This document shows positions 8,603 to 18,633 of a stretch of 64,000 nt of DNA, in pieces. Every line of letters begins with the position of its first letter. The stretch's first letter is position 1. The stretch spans positions 62,001 through 126,000 of the forward strand of contig JAOLDG010000003.1 of NCBI GenBank assembly GCA_028339975.1, in the 5' to 3' direction. The notes beneath the pieces are model-generated. The model was given only the letters and a program-made list of their open reading frames with translations. It searched no databases and was not told the DNA's origin. Source of the stretch: Hyphomicrobiales bacterium (GTDB taxonomy: Bacteria; Pseudomonadota; Alphaproteobacteria; MED-G09). The translations under genes were made by a program, and so were the position numbers.

Positions 8603-9556
8603 TTATTTATTTTCTACAAAAGCCTTAATAAGGTGATGAGCAATTGCCATTGAGGGTGGTATAAAAAATTTTGAGTCCTTACTTCCCTGAATTGCTCCGG
8701 CGAGTTCTGTACGAGAGAACCATCGGCCTTCATCAATCTCTATTTCATCAAGCTTAAACTCTTCTGACGCTGACTCAGCTATACATCCTATCATTAGTGA
8801 GTTCGGAAAAGCCCAAGGCTGGCTGGAATGATAAGTTGCATTATTTATTATTATACCTGCTTCTTCATTAAGCTCTCGTGCAACAGCTTCTTCAATTGAT
8901 TCTCCTGGCTCTATGAAGCCTGCAAGAGCTGAATACATTCCTTCTGGAAATCTTTTTTGTCTTCCAAGGAAAGCTTGATCGTTATAAGTAGCTAGCATTA
9001 TAACAACAGGGTCAGTTCTAGGAAAATGTTCTGCTTCACACACGCCACAAATTCTTTTATATCCACCTTCAACCATATTACTTTTTTTGCCACACTTAGA
9101 GCAAAATTGATGACTTTTATGCCATTCAAAAATTGCTTTCGCTTGGCCTAACATGGCTAGCTCACCAGATTCAATGGGCTGTGATGATAGAGCCATTAGA
9201 TCTTCAAAAACCCCCATGTCTTTTAAATTTACACTCTCTTCAGGAGCGCTAATTTTAGTTAAATCTATTGCAAAATATGATGTATCATTTAATAAGCCTA
9301 AAAATATTATAGTAGAATTTTCTATAATATTTTTTTCAAAAAAATTATAAGGAAACCAGGCTGGGCTTAATTGATTCTCTAGAGATTCTTTAGATGTAAG
9401 GGCGGGAATTTTTGATACGAATGGCTGACCTTTAAAAAATGGTATAAAAATTGATTTTTTATCAAGAATTTTCTCTTTTATCCAATTAGGATCTGATCTT
9501 AGGTAAGAAACACGATCTAATGGATTGTTGCTAAATATATTTGGGTAGACCTTCAT
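8603..9556 (-). CDS. nudC: NAD(+) diphosphatase / NADH pyrophosphatase (Nudix)
   Basis: 317-aa Nudix hydrolase cleaving NAD(H) to NMN(H) and AMP; E. coli NudC also removes NAD caps from RNA. A zinc ribbon uses C152/C155 and C170/C173. The Nudix box runs through residues 213-235 (GFIEPGES, then RELNEEAGI). The NudC-specific SQPWxFPxS motif is present at 245-253, with Ala in place of the usual Pro. Start ATG at 9556 follows a clear GGAG. In relatives this gene often sits between pheA and dnaX; here about 5 kb of catabolic genes intervene. Confidence 0.93.
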   Translation of the reverse strand: MKVYPNIFSNNPLDRVSYLRSDPNWIKEKILDKKSIFIPFFKGQPFVSKIPALTSKESLENQLSPAWFPYNFFEKNIIENSTIIFLGLLNDTSYFAIDLTKISAPEESVNLKDMGVFEDLMALSSQPIESGELAMLGQAKAIFEWHKSHQFCSKCGKKSNMVEGGYKRICGVCEAEHFPRTDPVVIMLATYNDQAFLGRQKRFPEGMYSALAGFIEPGESIEEAVARELNEEAGIIINNATYHSSQPWAFPNSLMIGCIAESASEEFKLDEIEIDEGRWFSRTELAGAIQGSKDSKFFIPPSMAIAHHLIKAFVENK

Positions 9557-9672
9557 TAAAAACTCCTCCAGTATTGTATTCTACTAAACTTTATTAGTCT
9601 AATAAGCTATTGGTTTTTTATAAGAGTTTAGAATTAATAAAGTTTCGTATATAAGTAATGTAAGAGGATATT

Positions 9673-11478
9673 TTGGATACCACAGAACAATCAGAAGAGT
9701 CGAATACTGCTAGTGTTCCAACTATGCCTGATGAAAATCAAAATGATTTTTTATCATCTGAGCCAAATAATGAGGGCGTATTAAATTCGAATAAGCCTTA
9801 TAAAGTTTTAGCACGTAAGTACCGACCACAAAATTTTGATGACCTAATGGGCCAAGGAGTTATGGTTCAAACCCTTAAAAATGCTTTTAAAATAGATAGA
9901 ATTGCCCATGCTTATATGCTTACCGGTGTTAGGGGTATAGGTAAAACTACTACTGCTCGTTTATTAGCTCGTGCACTAAATTATAAGACTGAATCAATAA
10001 ATGCACCTAATATTGAAATGCTTGAAATTGGAGATCACTGTAATGAGATTATGGAATCAAGACACATTGATGTTATTGAAATGGATGCAGCTTCCAGAAC
10101 TGGGATAGCAGATATAAGAGAGATAATAGATTCAATTAATTATTCACCGTCTTCTGCGCGTTACAAAATATACATAATAGATGAAATACACATGCTATCA
10201 AAGGCAGCCTTTAATGGTCTTCTTAAAACTCTTGAAGAACCTCCATCGCATGTGAAATTTATTTTTGCAACTACCGAAGTACAAAAAGTCCCTCTAACAA
10301 TACTCTCCAGGTGCCAGCGATTTGACTTGAGACGATTTGATAATGAATTAGTTAAGTCTCTTCTTCTCAAGGTATGTGCTAAGGAGGACGTTACAATTGA
10401 TGATGCTGTCATCGGTTTAATATCTAGAGCATCAGGCGGATCGGCAAGAGACAGTCTGTCACTTCTAGATCAGGCTATAGCCCTCTCTGAGGATAATAAA
10501 ATTTTATCAGAAGATATAATTCGTAAGATGCTTGGATTATCGGATCAGGGTAGAATTATTGATTTATTTGAGTATATCTCTAGTGGTAATGTTGAAGAAG
10601 CTCTAAAGGAGATCAAGGATCAAGTCGATATAGGTGTAGATCCATCAAATTTAATTGAAGTCCTTGGTGACTTAGTTCATGAGCTAACTCGTCATAAAGT
10701 CACTCAACAAAGTGATGATAATTTGTCTCTTGGCCCAGAAAATATTAATAGAATTAAAAAAATTGTCGAATACGAGACAGTTAAAAGTTTGTCCAGATAT
10801 TGGCAAATGATTTTAAAGGCTGCTGAAGAGATTAAGAATTTTTCTAAACCCCTTTCCGCCCTTGAAATGGCTGTTATCAGAATGTGTTATATATCAGACC
10901 TTCCTACCCCTGATGAAACTATAAAAAAATTTGAGGGTAAGGATATTTCATTGACTGAAAAAAAAACTCCTAAATTCCAGCCAAGCTCCTCTATAAGTAT
11001 GATATCTGGATCTTCAGAAAAAGAAGAACCGGAAGAAAATTTAATTCAAGAAGTTGCATTTAAGAAGGATCTAAATAAAAAAGACCCTGAAAATTTTCAT
11101 GACATTATAGAGTTGGCAAGAAAAAATAAGAACATAAGACTTCTATATCAATTAGAAAATAATATTAGTCTTGTTTCTTTTGAAAAAGAGAGGATTGAGA
11201 TCAATATCCTTAATGGTGAGGAATCAATTGCATCTGATCTCTCAAAGAAACTTTTCGAGTGGACTGAAAATAAATGGGTTGTTTTGGTTTCTTCCTCTGA
11301 GGGGAACAAAACAATAAATCAGGAAAAAGAGGATTCTGATTTATTAATAAGAGACGCAATTGAAAAGCACCCAATATTTTTAGCAACAGTAGAGGAATTT
11401 AAAGATGCATCTATCAAGGTGATTGAAAAAATTCCAAAACTTTCAATAGTGAATAATGATAATTCTAAAGAGGAATAA
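9673..11478 (+). CDS. dnaX: DNA polymerase III gamma/tau subunit
   Basis: Clamp-loader ATPase of the replicative polymerase, 601 aa. Walker A is GVRGIGKT (85-92), the DEIH box is 170-173, and the sensor/arginine-finger region [11 protein letters not shown] is intact. A roughly 40-residue acidic N-terminal extension precedes the AAA+ core. The zinc-binding cysteines of E. coli DnaX are mostly missing: only C123 remains in [12 protein letters not shown], which I recall as usual in alphaproteobacteria. Start is TTG at 9673 behind AAGAGG; no better codon exists upstream. recR begins 3 bp after the stop. Confidence 0.95.
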   Translation: MDTTEQSEESNTASVPTMPDENQNDFLSSEPNNEGVLNSNKPYKVLARKYRPQNFDDLMGQGVMVQTLKNAFKIDRIAHAYMLTGVRGIGKTTTARLLARALNYKTESINAPNIEMLEIGDHCNEIMESRHIDVIEMDAASRTGIADIREIIDSINYSPSSARYKIYIIDEIHMLSKAAFNGLLKTLEEPPSHVKFIFATTEVQKVPLTILSRCQRFDLRRFDNELVKSLLLKVCAKEDVTIDDAVIGLISRASGGSARDSLSLLDQAIALSEDNKILSEDIIRKMLGLSDQGRIIDLFEYISSGNVEEALKEIKDQVDIGVDPSNLIEVLGDLVHELTRHKVTQQSDDNLSLGPENINRIKKIVEYETVKSLSRYWQMILKAAEEIKNFSKPLSALEMAVIRMCYISDLPTPDETIKKFEGKDISLTEKKTPKFQPSSSISMISGSSEKEEPEENLIQEVAFKKDLNKKDPENFHDIIELARKNKNIRLLYQLENNISLVSFEKERIEINILNGEESIASDLSKKLFEWTENKWVVLVSSSEGNKTINQEKEDSDLLIRDAIEKHPIFLATVEEFKDASIKVIEKIPKLSIVNNDNSKEE

Positions 11479-11480
11479 TA

Positions 11481-12074
11481 ATGAATAATTCTGAAATTGA
11501 TAATTTGATATCACTACTTGCCAGGCTTCCTGGTATTGGACCAAGGTCGGCAAGGCGAATGGCTCTTAATTTTTTAAAAAAACCTGAATCTCTAATGAAA
11601 CCTCTAGCAGAGTCATTAATTACTACTGCTAATTCAATTGTTAATTGTAAGATTTGTGGGAATCTTGATACGGAAGAGGTTTGTTCTATTTGTAATGATA
11701 AAAGAAGAGATACTTCGACAATCATTGTAGTTGAGGAAATAGCTGATTTATGGGCCCTTGAGCGAGCATCTGTTCATAGCGGTATGTATCATGTTCTTGG
11801 CGGTAGTTTGTCCGCAATAGATGGTATCGGACCAGAAGACTTAGGTATTAATAGTTTAATTGAAAGGGCTGGAGATAACGAGGTTAATGAAATAATTCTT
11901 GCAATGAATGCTACAATAGATGGCCAAACAACTGCTTATTACATTACTGATCAATTAAAGGAATGTGATGTAAAAATTTCTCGCCTAGCTCATGGAGTTC
12001 CCGTTGGTGGAGAACTAGATTATATGGATGATGGAACATTACAAACAGCCTTAAAGGCGCGACAACCTTTTTAA
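11481..12074 (+). CDS. recR: Recombination mediator RecR
   Basis: 197-aa RecFOR-pathway protein that helps load RecA on gapped DNA. An N-terminal helix-hairpin-helix ([18 protein letters not shown]) is followed by a four-Cys zinc finger (C56, C59, C68, C71), then a Toprim domain starting at TIIVVEE, and a C-terminal [12 protein letters not shown] Walker-B-like segment. It directly follows dnaX (AATA gap, GAGGAAT Shine-Dalgarno within the dnaX tail). The nucleoid-associated gene ybaB/ebfC, which normally stands between dnaX and recR, is absent. Confidence 0.95.
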   Translation: MNNSEIDNLISLLARLPGIGPRSARRMALNFLKKPESLMKPLAESLITTANSIVNCKICGNLDTEEVCSICNDKRRDTSTIIVVEEIADLWALERASVHSGMYHVLGGSLSAIDGIGPEDLGINSLIERAGDNEVNEIILAMNATIDGQTTAYYITDQLKECDVKISRLAHGVPVGGELDYMDDGTLQTALKARQPF

Positions 12075-12125
12075 AAACCTTAATATCTAGCTTGAACTCT
12101 TTTTATAGTAGGTTTATCAAGAGAA

Positions 12126-12647
12126 ATGGCAATTAAAGAAATTATAACAGTTCCTAACCCTTTATTAAAAACTGTATCTAAACCAGTAGATGCTATTGAT
12201 AGTAAAATCTTAGGCATACTTAATGACATGCTTGAGACAATGTATGCTGCACCTGGTATTGGGCTTGCAGCAATACAAATTGGAATCCCTAAAAGATTAT
12301 TAGTAATTGATATTGGAAGAGATAATGAGAATCGGGATCCACATTTTTTTATTAACCCTGAGATATTAGATCCTGCAGAAGAGCTTAGCTCTTTTGAGGA
12401 GGGATGCTTGTCAGTTCCAGGTGTTTGGGAGGAGATTGAAAGACCAAATGAATGTAACGTTCGTTTCCTAGATATAAATGGTGATGAAAAAAATATTCGA
12501 TACTCGGGTATGATGGCCACTGTAATACAGCATGAAATGGATCATCTTAATGGTATTGTATTTGTAGATTATTTATCAAGATTAAAAAAGGATAGAGCAA
12601 TTAAGAAGTCTATCAAAAGTCGTACTCAAGATCCCGGTGAAGAATGA
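12126..12647 (+). CDS. def: Peptide deformylase
   Basis: 173-aa iron/zinc metallo-enzyme removing the N-formyl group from nascent proteins. All three family motifs are present: GIGLAAIQ (44-51), EEGCLSVP with metal ligand C94, and QHEMDH with H136, E137 and H140. It overlaps fmt by four bases (ATGA), so formylation and deformylation genes form one translationally coupled unit, as in many bacteria. Start ATG at 12126 has a modest AAGAGA upstream. Confidence 0.96.
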   Translation: MAIKEIITVPNPLLKTVSKPVDAIDSKILGILNDMLETMYAAPGIGLAAIQIGIPKRLLVIDIGRDNENRDPHFFINPEILDPAEELSSFEEGCLSVPGVWEEIERPNECNVRFLDINGDEKNIRYSGMMATVIQHEMDHLNGIVFVDYLSRLKKDRAIKKSIKSRTQDPGEE

Positions 12648-13588
12648 ATAAAGAATTTATATCACAATCACCATTAAAGGTAGTTTTTATGGGGACTCCA
12701 AATTTTTCTGTTAATCCATTAAGGGTATTAATTGATAGCATTCATAATATTGAAGCTGTGTATACTCAGCCTCCTAGAAAATCAGGGAGAGGTATGAAAA
12801 AAAATAATTCTCCTGTTCATACTGTGGCCTTAGATAATAATATTCCTGTTATAACGCCTTTAAATTTTAGTGAAGAAAGTGTTATTGCCTCTCTAAGAGA
12901 AATTTCACCAGATATAATTATAGTATCGGCTTATGGGATAATTTTACCAAAGGATATTCTTAATTTACCACGATTTGGGTGTCTTAATATTCATGCTTCT
13001 ATTTTACCTAGGTGGAGAGGAGCTGCTCCCATTCAACGCTCTATGATGGCTGGAGATAAGTTCTCAGGTATTTCTTTTATGGTTATGGATGAGGGTTTGG
13101 ATACAGGTTCAGTAATTAGTAAATTTGAAATCCCAATCAACTATAAACATAATGCCGGTTTCCTTCATGATGAATTATCTAGTAAAGCATCATCAGAGTT
13201 AATTAATACTATTAATCAATATGTTAGTGGCTTGGTTACTGCGATACCTCAGAACAATTCTGGAGTCACCTATGCTTCAAAAATTATGAAAGATGAAAGT
13301 AGACTAGATTGGCTGAAAACATCCAAGGAAATTTTTTTCACAATACGGGCATTGAATCCATTCCCAGGAACTTGGTTTAAATCTAACCTCGATAAAAGAA
13401 TAAAAATTATAGATGCTGTTGAAGATTCACTTTCAGGGAAGCCCGGCGAAGTATTGGATTCTCTAATCATTGCTTGTGGAGAAAATTCTTTAAAAATTTT
13501 AGCTGTTCAGCCGGAGGGTGGTAATCAAATGAGTGTAGATGATTTTTTAAGAGGGAATCCAATAAAAATTGGATCGATTTTGCGTTAA
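12644..13588 (+). CDS. fmt: Methionyl-tRNA formyltransferase
   Basis: 314-aa enzyme transferring formyl from 10-formyl-THF to initiator Met-tRNA. The catalytic segment is NIHASILPRWRGAAPI with N115 and H117, and the catalytic Asp is D153 in GLDTG. The N-terminal Rossmann start is VVFMGTPNFSV. The C-terminal tRNA-binding OB-like domain (about 215-314) is complete. Overlaps def by four bases upstream and truA by one base downstream (TAATG), so the three genes are tightly coupled. Confidence 0.96.
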   Translation: MNKEFISQSPLKVVFMGTPNFSVNPLRVLIDSIHNIEAVYTQPPRKSGRGMKKNNSPVHTVALDNNIPVITPLNFSEESVIASLREISPDIIIVSAYGIILPKDILNLPRFGCLNIHASILPRWRGAAPIQRSMMAGDKFSGISFMVMDEGLDTGSVISKFEIPINYKHNAGFLHDELSSKASSELINTINQYVSGLVTAIPQNNSGVTYASKIMKDESRLDWLKTSKEIFFTIRALNPFPGTWFKSNLDKRIKIIDAVEDSLSGKPGEVLDSLIIACGENSLKILAVQPEGGNQMSVDDFLRGNPIKIGSILR

Positions 13589-14328
13589 TGTTAGTTCGCT
13601 GGAAGTTAGCAATAGAATATAATGGACTTCCATTTAATGGCTGGCAAAGTCAAAAAGATAAAAGTGGTGTTCAGGATTTTCTCTCAGAGGCTATTAAAAA
13701 TTTTTCCAATGAGAGTGTTAAAATCTTTGCAGCTGGAAGAACAGATTCAGGTGTCCATGCCCTAGGTCAGGTCGTTCATTTTGAATTAAAAAGAAAGACT
13801 GATGAGAATGAATTAAGAGAAGCCCTTAACAGCCACCTTAAGCCTCATCCAATAGCTATTTTAAGCGTTGAGAAAGTCGATAATGAATTTCATGCAAGAT
13901 TTTCGGCCATTAAAAGGCACTATCAGTATAAAATTATTAATAGAAGAGCCCCTCTAACATTAGATAAAGGAAGATATTGGAGGGTAGGTAAGCCATTAAA
14001 TATTAAAGGAATGATTGAATCGTCACGCGATTTAATTGGTAATCACAATTTTACAACTTTTCGTTCAACACATTGCCAATCAAAATCACCTATTAAAACA
14101 ATTGATTCCATTCAAATTCAACAGGATGGATTAGAGATAAGTATTTCAATTTCTGCCAAATCCTTTTTGCACAACCAAGTTCGATCAATAGCTGGTTCAC
14201 TTAAACTAGTCGGGGAAGGCAAATGGAATGAGAAAAAAATAAAAGAAATTCTTAATAAAGAAGACCGAACTTTATGTGGTCCTGTTGCTCCACCAGAGGG
14301 CCTTTACCTTATGAAGGTAGACTATTAA
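13588..14328 (+). CDS. truA: tRNA pseudouridine(38-40) synthase
   Basis: 246-aa TruA converting U38-U40 of tRNA anticodon arms to pseudouridine. The catalytic Asp is D53 in GRTDSGVHA. The family core ARFSAIKRHYQYKI and C-terminal SFLHNQVRSIAG motifs are present, with length typical of the family. It starts on the last base of the fmt stop and ends overlapping by a few bases with convergent dapE (TTAA shared), leaving no room for a dedicated terminator. Confidence 0.96.
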   Translation: MLVRWKLAIEYNGLPFNGWQSQKDKSGVQDFLSEAIKNFSNESVKIFAAGRTDSGVHALGQVVHFELKRKTDENELREALNSHLKPHPIAILSVEKVDNEFHARFSAIKRHYQYKIINRRAPLTLDKGRYWRVGKPLNIKGMIESSRDLIGNHNFTTFRSTHCQSKSPIKTIDSIQIQQDGLEISISISAKSFLHNQVRSIAGSLKLVGEGKWNEKKIKEILNKEDRTLCGPVAPPEGLYLMKVDY

Positions 14329-15479
14329 TAAAAGTATTTTTTTAGTACTTGATAATATATTTCTGTAAGATTTTTAATATCTTCAATAGAGGCTGATTCA
14401 TTTACTTTATGCATAGAGGCTCCAACTAATCCAAACTCAACAACATTTCCATAATTTTTAATAAATCTTGCATCAGATGTACCACCAGAAGTTGACAGCT
14501 CAGGTTTATTTCCTGTTTGGTCCTCAATAATAAAGGATAAGTTTTTAGTAAGTTTTCCAGGCTCAGTTAAAAAAGCGTCCCCTGAATGTTCAAATTTTAT
14601 TGAATAATTATAACCAAGGTCTTCTATTCTTTTATGAATCTCTTTTTCAATTTTTTGACTATCAAAATTATCATTATATCTAATGTTAAAATTAGCGGAT
14701 GCTTCTTTTGGGATTACATTGGTGGCTGTATTACCAATATCAATTGATGTAATTTCAATATTAGATGGCTGAAAATGATTGGTTCCTTCGTCTAGACTTT
14801 TATCAATAATTTTTCCAATCAGTGTTATTAATTTTGGTATTGGATTATCTGCTAAATGAGGGTAAGCAACATGACCTTGTACTCCCTCTACCGTAATTGT
14901 TCCGTTAACACTTCCCCGCCTTCCTATTTTTATCATTTCGCCTAAGGTGTTTGGATTAGTTGGCTCCCCAACAATACAATCATTAAAAACGATATCATTA
15001 TCTTCCATCCATTTTAGAATTTTTTTTGTACCATTTACTGCACAGCCTTCTTCATCCCCGGTAATTATAAAGCCTATCGATCCAGGGAAATCTGGATTTT
15101 CCTCAACAAATCTTTTTGTTGCAGAAATAAAAGAAGCGATAGCACCCTTCATATCTGCAGCACCGCGGCCAATAATTTCTTTATTAACTTCATTCCCCTC
15201 GAACGGATCAGAGGACCATTCATCAAGGTTACCAGTTGGAACAACATCTGTATGCCCTGCAAAACAAATTGTTGGGCCTGCATTTCCCATATGACTCCAA
15301 AGGTTTGTTATTGGGTCAGTACCCTCTTCTTCAAAATTGAGTATATTAGACTCGAAGCCAATTTCATTTAGCCAGTGTGATACTTGTTCTATAGCCCCAT
15401 CATTTTCAGGAGTAATAGATCGACAACCGATAAGTTCTTTAGTTAAATCGACTGGGTTACCTGTTCCTATACTTTTCAT
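14325..15479 (-). CDS. dapE: Succinyl-diaminopimelate desuccinylase
   Basis: M20-family dinuclear zinc enzyme giving LL-diaminopimelate for lysine and peptidoglycan. Counting from the chosen ATG at 15479 (384 aa), metal and catalytic residues are H76 and D78 in GHTDVV, bridging D109 in GRGAADMKG and E143/E144 in TGDEEG. Longer in-frame starts at 15533 or 15500 would run back into dapD; the ATG at 15479 lies 4 bp after the dapD stop and fits the family length. Forms a dapD-dapE operon behind the HAD and argB genes. Confidence 0.95.
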   Translation of the reverse strand: MKSIGTGNPVDLTKELIGCRSITPENDGAIEQVSHWLNEIGFESNILNFEEEGTDPITNLWSHMGNAGPTICFAGHTDVVPTGNLDEWSSDPFEGNEVNKEIIGRGAADMKGAIASFISATKRFVEENPDFPGSIGFIITGDEEGCAVNGTKKILKWMEDNDIVFNDCIVGEPTNPNTLGEMIKIGRRGSVNGTITVEGVQGHVAYPHLADNPIPKLITLIGKIIDKSLDEGTNHFQPSNIEITSIDIGNTATNVIPKEASANFNIRYNDNFDSQKIEKEIHKRIEDLGYNYSIKFEHSGDAFLTEPGKLTKNLSFIIEDQTGNKPELSTSGGTSDARFIKNYGNVVEFGLVGASMHKVNESASIEDIKNLTEIYYQVLKKYFY

Positions 15480-15483
15480 CTTA

Positions 15484-16314
15484 TCAATCTCTAAGTAGCT
15501 CATTAATTGAAGTTTTAGACCTTGTTTTCTCATCTACAGTTTTTACTATTACTGCACAGTATAGTGACGGTTTTGAATTATCACTATTGGGGGAGAAAGT
15601 TCCAGGAATAATAACAGAATAAGGAGGAACTTCTCCACGGATTATTTTTCCTGTTTCTCTATCAACTATAGGGGTCGATGCTGAAAGAAAAACACCCATT
15701 GATAAAACAGATCCTTCTTTTACAATCACACCTTCAGCAACCTCTGCCCTTGCTCCAATAAAGCAATTATCTTCAATAATAACCGGGTTAGCCTGGAGAG
15801 GTTCAAGAACTCCACCAATTCCTGCACCCCCTGAAATATGGCAATTTGAACCTATTTGTGCACATGACCCAATTGTTGCCCAGGTATCAACCATTGTACC
15901 AGAGCCAACATAAGCTCCAATATTAATAAAACTTGGCATTAATACACTTCCTTTTGCAACAAAAGAACCTTTTCTAACAATTGAACCAGGAACAGCCCTG
16001 AAACCAGATTTAACAAATTTTTCTTCATCCCACCCTAGAAACTTAGAATCTATTTTATCCCACCAATGGCTATCGCCAGAACTTCCTGAAATTAATTTCA
16101 TATCATTTATACGGAAATAAAGAAGAATTGCTTTTTTTACCCATTGGTTAATAACCCAATTATTATTGATTTTTTCTGCAACCCTCAAATTTCCAGTATC
16201 TATATCTTCTATCGTTGAATCGATTGCTTTAATTATATCGCTGGGAGAGCTAGAGTTAATATTTTCAATATTCTCAAATGCGTTTTCTATTAATTCAATA
16301 TTACCATTATTCAT
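15484..16314 (-). CDS. dapD: Tetrahydrodipicolinate N-succinyltransferase
   Basis: 276-aa left-handed beta-helix enzyme using succinyl-CoA in the succinylase branch of lysine/diaminopimelate synthesis. The N-terminal helical domain is followed by hexapeptide repeats seen as [40 protein letters not shown] and [15 protein letters not shown]. The C-terminal segment [10 protein letters not shown] closes the active site. Paired with dapE immediately downstream, so the succinyl route is complete at these two steps. Confidence 0.96.
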   Translation of the reverse strand: MNNGNIELIENAFENIENINSSSPSDIIKAIDSTIEDIDTGNLRVAEKINNNWVINQWVKKAILLYFRINDMKLISGSSGDSHWWDKIDSKFLGWDEEKFVKSGFRAVPGSIVRKGSFVAKGSVLMPSFINIGAYVGSGTMVDTWATIGSCAQIGSNCHISGGAGIGGVLEPLQANPVIIEDNCFIGARAEVAEGVIVKEGSVLSMGVFLSASTPIVDRETGKIIRGEVPPYSVIIPGTFSPNSDNSKPSLYCAVIVKTVDEKTRSKTSINELLRD

Positions 16315-16345
16315 GTTTCACTCTTTATAATTTTAATTTATTTAT

Positions 16346-17032
16346 CTAATTGTTATTTAGGAACTTTACCAAGTCGTCAATAACATAATCAGCAGGAACA
16401 TCTTGGCCCCAAATATCTGCATATTTTTTGTCTTGAAAAATGTTATGCTTATTTGGTATTTCCCTTTTAATTAATACTGTTGTCATCCCTAATTTTTTTG
16501 CCGGTATTAAATTTCTTCCCATATCCTCAAACATAATTGAAGACTTTGGGTCAATATTTGTAGATTGGAAAAATAAATTATAGGTTTCAATATTAGGCTT
16601 CGGTATATAATTAGCTGATTTAATATCAAAAATAGATTCAAATAAATCGTCTAAACCTAATTTTTCTAATACATTTTCAGCATGGCGCTTTGTTCCGTTT
16701 GTGAAAATAAATTTAGGCCCAGAGAGATTAAGTATTACCTTCCTTAGATTTGGATCCGATTTTAGCGATTGTAAATCAATATCATGCACAACACGTAAAA
16801 ACTCATCTGGATCAATATTATTATCTTTATCATTCATCAACCCAGCAAGGGTTGTTCCATATTCTAAAAAATGTTCTTTTTGGATATTGAAGGCATCATT
16901 ACTATTAATATTGTAGTGGTTAGATATGAACGATGTCATTTTTTTGTCGATTTGACTAAAAATATCTTCCTCGGGGGCATATAATGTATTGTCTAGATCG
17001 AATACCCAAGTTTTGATTGAAGGAAGATTCAT
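16346..17032 (-). CDS. HAD-superfamily pyrimidine 5'-nucleotidase-like hydrolase
   Basis: 228-aa haloacid-dehalogenase phosphatase. Motif I is FDLDNTLY with nucleophile D12 and acid D14, motif II is IFTNGT, and motif III/IV lies around MFEDMGRNL. The family alignment is to yeast SDT1/PpsR-like pyrimidine 5'-nucleotidases that dephosphorylate UMP/CMP or odd nucleotides. It sits between argB and dapD on the same strand, a position this gene keeps in many alphaproteobacteria. The exact substrate is not shown by the sequence. Confidence 0.85.
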   Translation of the reverse strand: MNLPSIKTWVFDLDNTLYAPEEDIFSQIDKKMTSFISNHYNINSNDAFNIQKEHFLEYGTTLAGLMNDKDNNIDPDEFLRVVHDIDLQSLKSDPNLRKVILNLSGPKFIFTNGTKRHAENVLEKLGLDDLFESIFDIKSANYIPKPNIETYNLFFQSTNIDPKSSIMFEDMGRNLIPAKKLGMTTVLIKREIPNKHNIFQDKKYADIWGQDVPADYVIDDLVKFLNNN

Positions 17033-17041
17033 TTACATTTC

Positions 17042-17941
17042 CTAACGAACTAATGTTCCTGCGCCGTGGTCTGTAAAAAGCTCAAGTAAAACTGCATGCT
17101 TCACTCTACCATCAACAATAACTGCAGCCTCAACGCCATTATTAACGCTATCTAAGCATGTATTAATCTTTGGAATCATACCTCCCGAAACTTCTCCAGA
17201 AATAATCATTTCTTTTATCTTTTCTTCATTAACTTCCTCTACAAGGTTTTTATTGGAGTCGAGAACACCCTCAACATCGGTTAGAATAAGCAATCTCTTG
17301 GACTTTAATGAAGAAGCAATTGCGCCTGCCGCAGTATCAGCATTTATATTATATGTTTTTCCATCAACTCCTAACCCTAGAGGGGCAATAACAGGAATAA
17401 AATCATCATTAATTAGTGTTTCTATAATTTCATTATTTATTTTTTTAGGAAATCCAACGTAACCTAAATCAATTATTTTTTCGATATTAGATTCACCAGA
17501 ATTTTTTTGCTTCGTTAATTTTTCAGCAATTATCATTGAGCCATCTTTGCCTGATACCCCTACAGCTTTACCACCCGCAGAATTAATTTTGGACGCTATA
17601 TTTTTATTGATTCTTCCCGCAAGAACCATTTCAACAACCTCTAAGGTATTTTCATCCGTAATTCTCATACCAGACTCAAATTTTGTTTTAATTCCAAGTC
17701 TTTCAAGCATTGAGCCAATTTGGGGTCCGCCACCATGAACTATTACAGGCTTTAAACCGCTTTGCTTAAGGAAAACAATATCATTACAGAATGATTCTAC
17801 TAAATCAGCATCAGCCATTGCATTACCGCCATACTTAATGACGATAATTGAGCCATTATATCTCTGCATGTAAGGAAGAGCACCTGTTAAAATATCGGCA
17901 TTATTTAACCAATCTTTAACTGCCCCTTTATCTTTATCCAT
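17042..17941 (-). CDS. argB: Acetylglutamate kinase
   Basis: 299-aa kinase phosphorylating N-acetylglutamate in arginine synthesis. The N-terminal phosphate loop region IVIKYGGNAM, VIVHGGGPQI and the LTDVEGVLD motif near the active site are all present. The C-terminus GAGTLVR is the family ending. An N-terminal extension of about 30 residues before the core is of the arginine-sensitive type, suggesting feedback inhibition, though that is inference. Ten bp upstream of the HAD gene; argD starts at the far end of this window. Confidence 0.96.
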   Translation of the reverse strand: MDKDKGAVKDWLNNADILTGALPYMQRYNGSIIVIKYGGNAMADADLVESFCNDIVFLKQSGLKPVIVHGGGPQIGSMLERLGIKTKFESGMRITDENTLEVVEMVLAGRINKNIASKINSAGGKAVGVSGKDGSMIIAEKLTKQKNSGESNIEKIIDLGYVGFPKKINNEIIETLINDDFIPVIAPLGLGVDGKTYNINADTAAGAIASSLKSKRLLILTDVEGVLDSNKNLVEEVNEEKIKEMIISGEVSGGMIPKINTCLDSVNNGVEAAVIVDGRVKHAVLLELFTDHGAGTLVR

Positions 17942-17984
17942 AATAATTTCTCATAAATTTCTATCTCTTATAGTCCAGTAATTA

Positions 17985-18626
17985 TTAATCTACCAGAGAG
18001 GATATTGCATCTCTTAAGTCACGAAGTCCTATATCTTTATAGGATGAGGTGGAATAAACCACTGGATGCACAGCAACATGACTTTTTACAGAATCTTGTG
18101 TTTTAGAAATTTTTGTATTTTTATCTTTTATTTTATCTATTTTAGTTAAAATTATTTGATATGAAACTGCACAATTATCTAGCATAGACATTATTTCTTC
18201 GTCAGACGGTTTAATGTCATGGCGTGCATCAATTAATAAAAATACTCTTCTTAAATTTGATCTGTTTGATAAGTAATGTCGCGACAGTTCTGTCCATTCT
18301 GCAATTTTTGTTTTAGAGGCTTTAGCAAAGCCATATCCCGGCATATCAACAATTGTCATCATAGGTTTTTCATCACCGAAGGAAAAAAAGTTTAGTTCTT
18401 GAGTTCTTCCTGGTGTTTTAGATGTATGTGCTAATTTTGATCTTTTGGTTATGGCGTTTAATAAGCTAGATTTTCCAACATTTGATCGGCCTAGAAATGC
18501 TACCTCAGGAACAGATGAATGTTCTAAACCCTCAATCGATGCAACACCTTTAATGAAATTGCATTTATTCGCAAAAAGATTTTTTTTATTTTTTAAAGTC
18601 TTATTTTGTTTGGTAACACCTTTCAT
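17985..18626 (-). CDS. engB: Ribosome-biogenesis GTPase EngB (YihA/YsxC)
   Basis: About 213-aa circularly regular TRAFAC GTPase needed for 50S subunit assembly. G1 is GRSNVGKSSLL, G3 is DMPGYGFA, G4 is TKIDK; the EngB-specific KTPGRTQELNFF switch is present. A longer frame starts at 18680 inside yidC, but the ATG at 18626, 7 bp beyond the yidC stop, is the better start. yidC followed by engB and argB is a common alphaproteobacterial order. Confidence 0.94.
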   Translation of the reverse strand: MKGVTKQNKTLKNKKNLFANKCNFIKGVASIEGLEHSSVPEVAFLGRSNVGKSSLLNAITKRSKLAHTSKTPGRTQELNFFSFGDEKPMMTIVDMPGYGFAKASKTKIAEWTELSRHYLSNRSNLRRVFLLIDARHDIKPSDEEIMSMLDNCAVSYQIILTKIDKIKDKNTKISKTQDSVKSHVAVHPVVYSTSSYKDIGLRDLRDAISSLVD

Positions 18627-18633
18627 TTTTTTA

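Noticed and set aside
10020-10120. Loss of DnaX zinc-binding cysteines as a novelty
   Set aside because: From memory, alphaproteobacterial DnaX proteins commonly keep only the single HC-type cysteine here, so it is probably a lineage trait.
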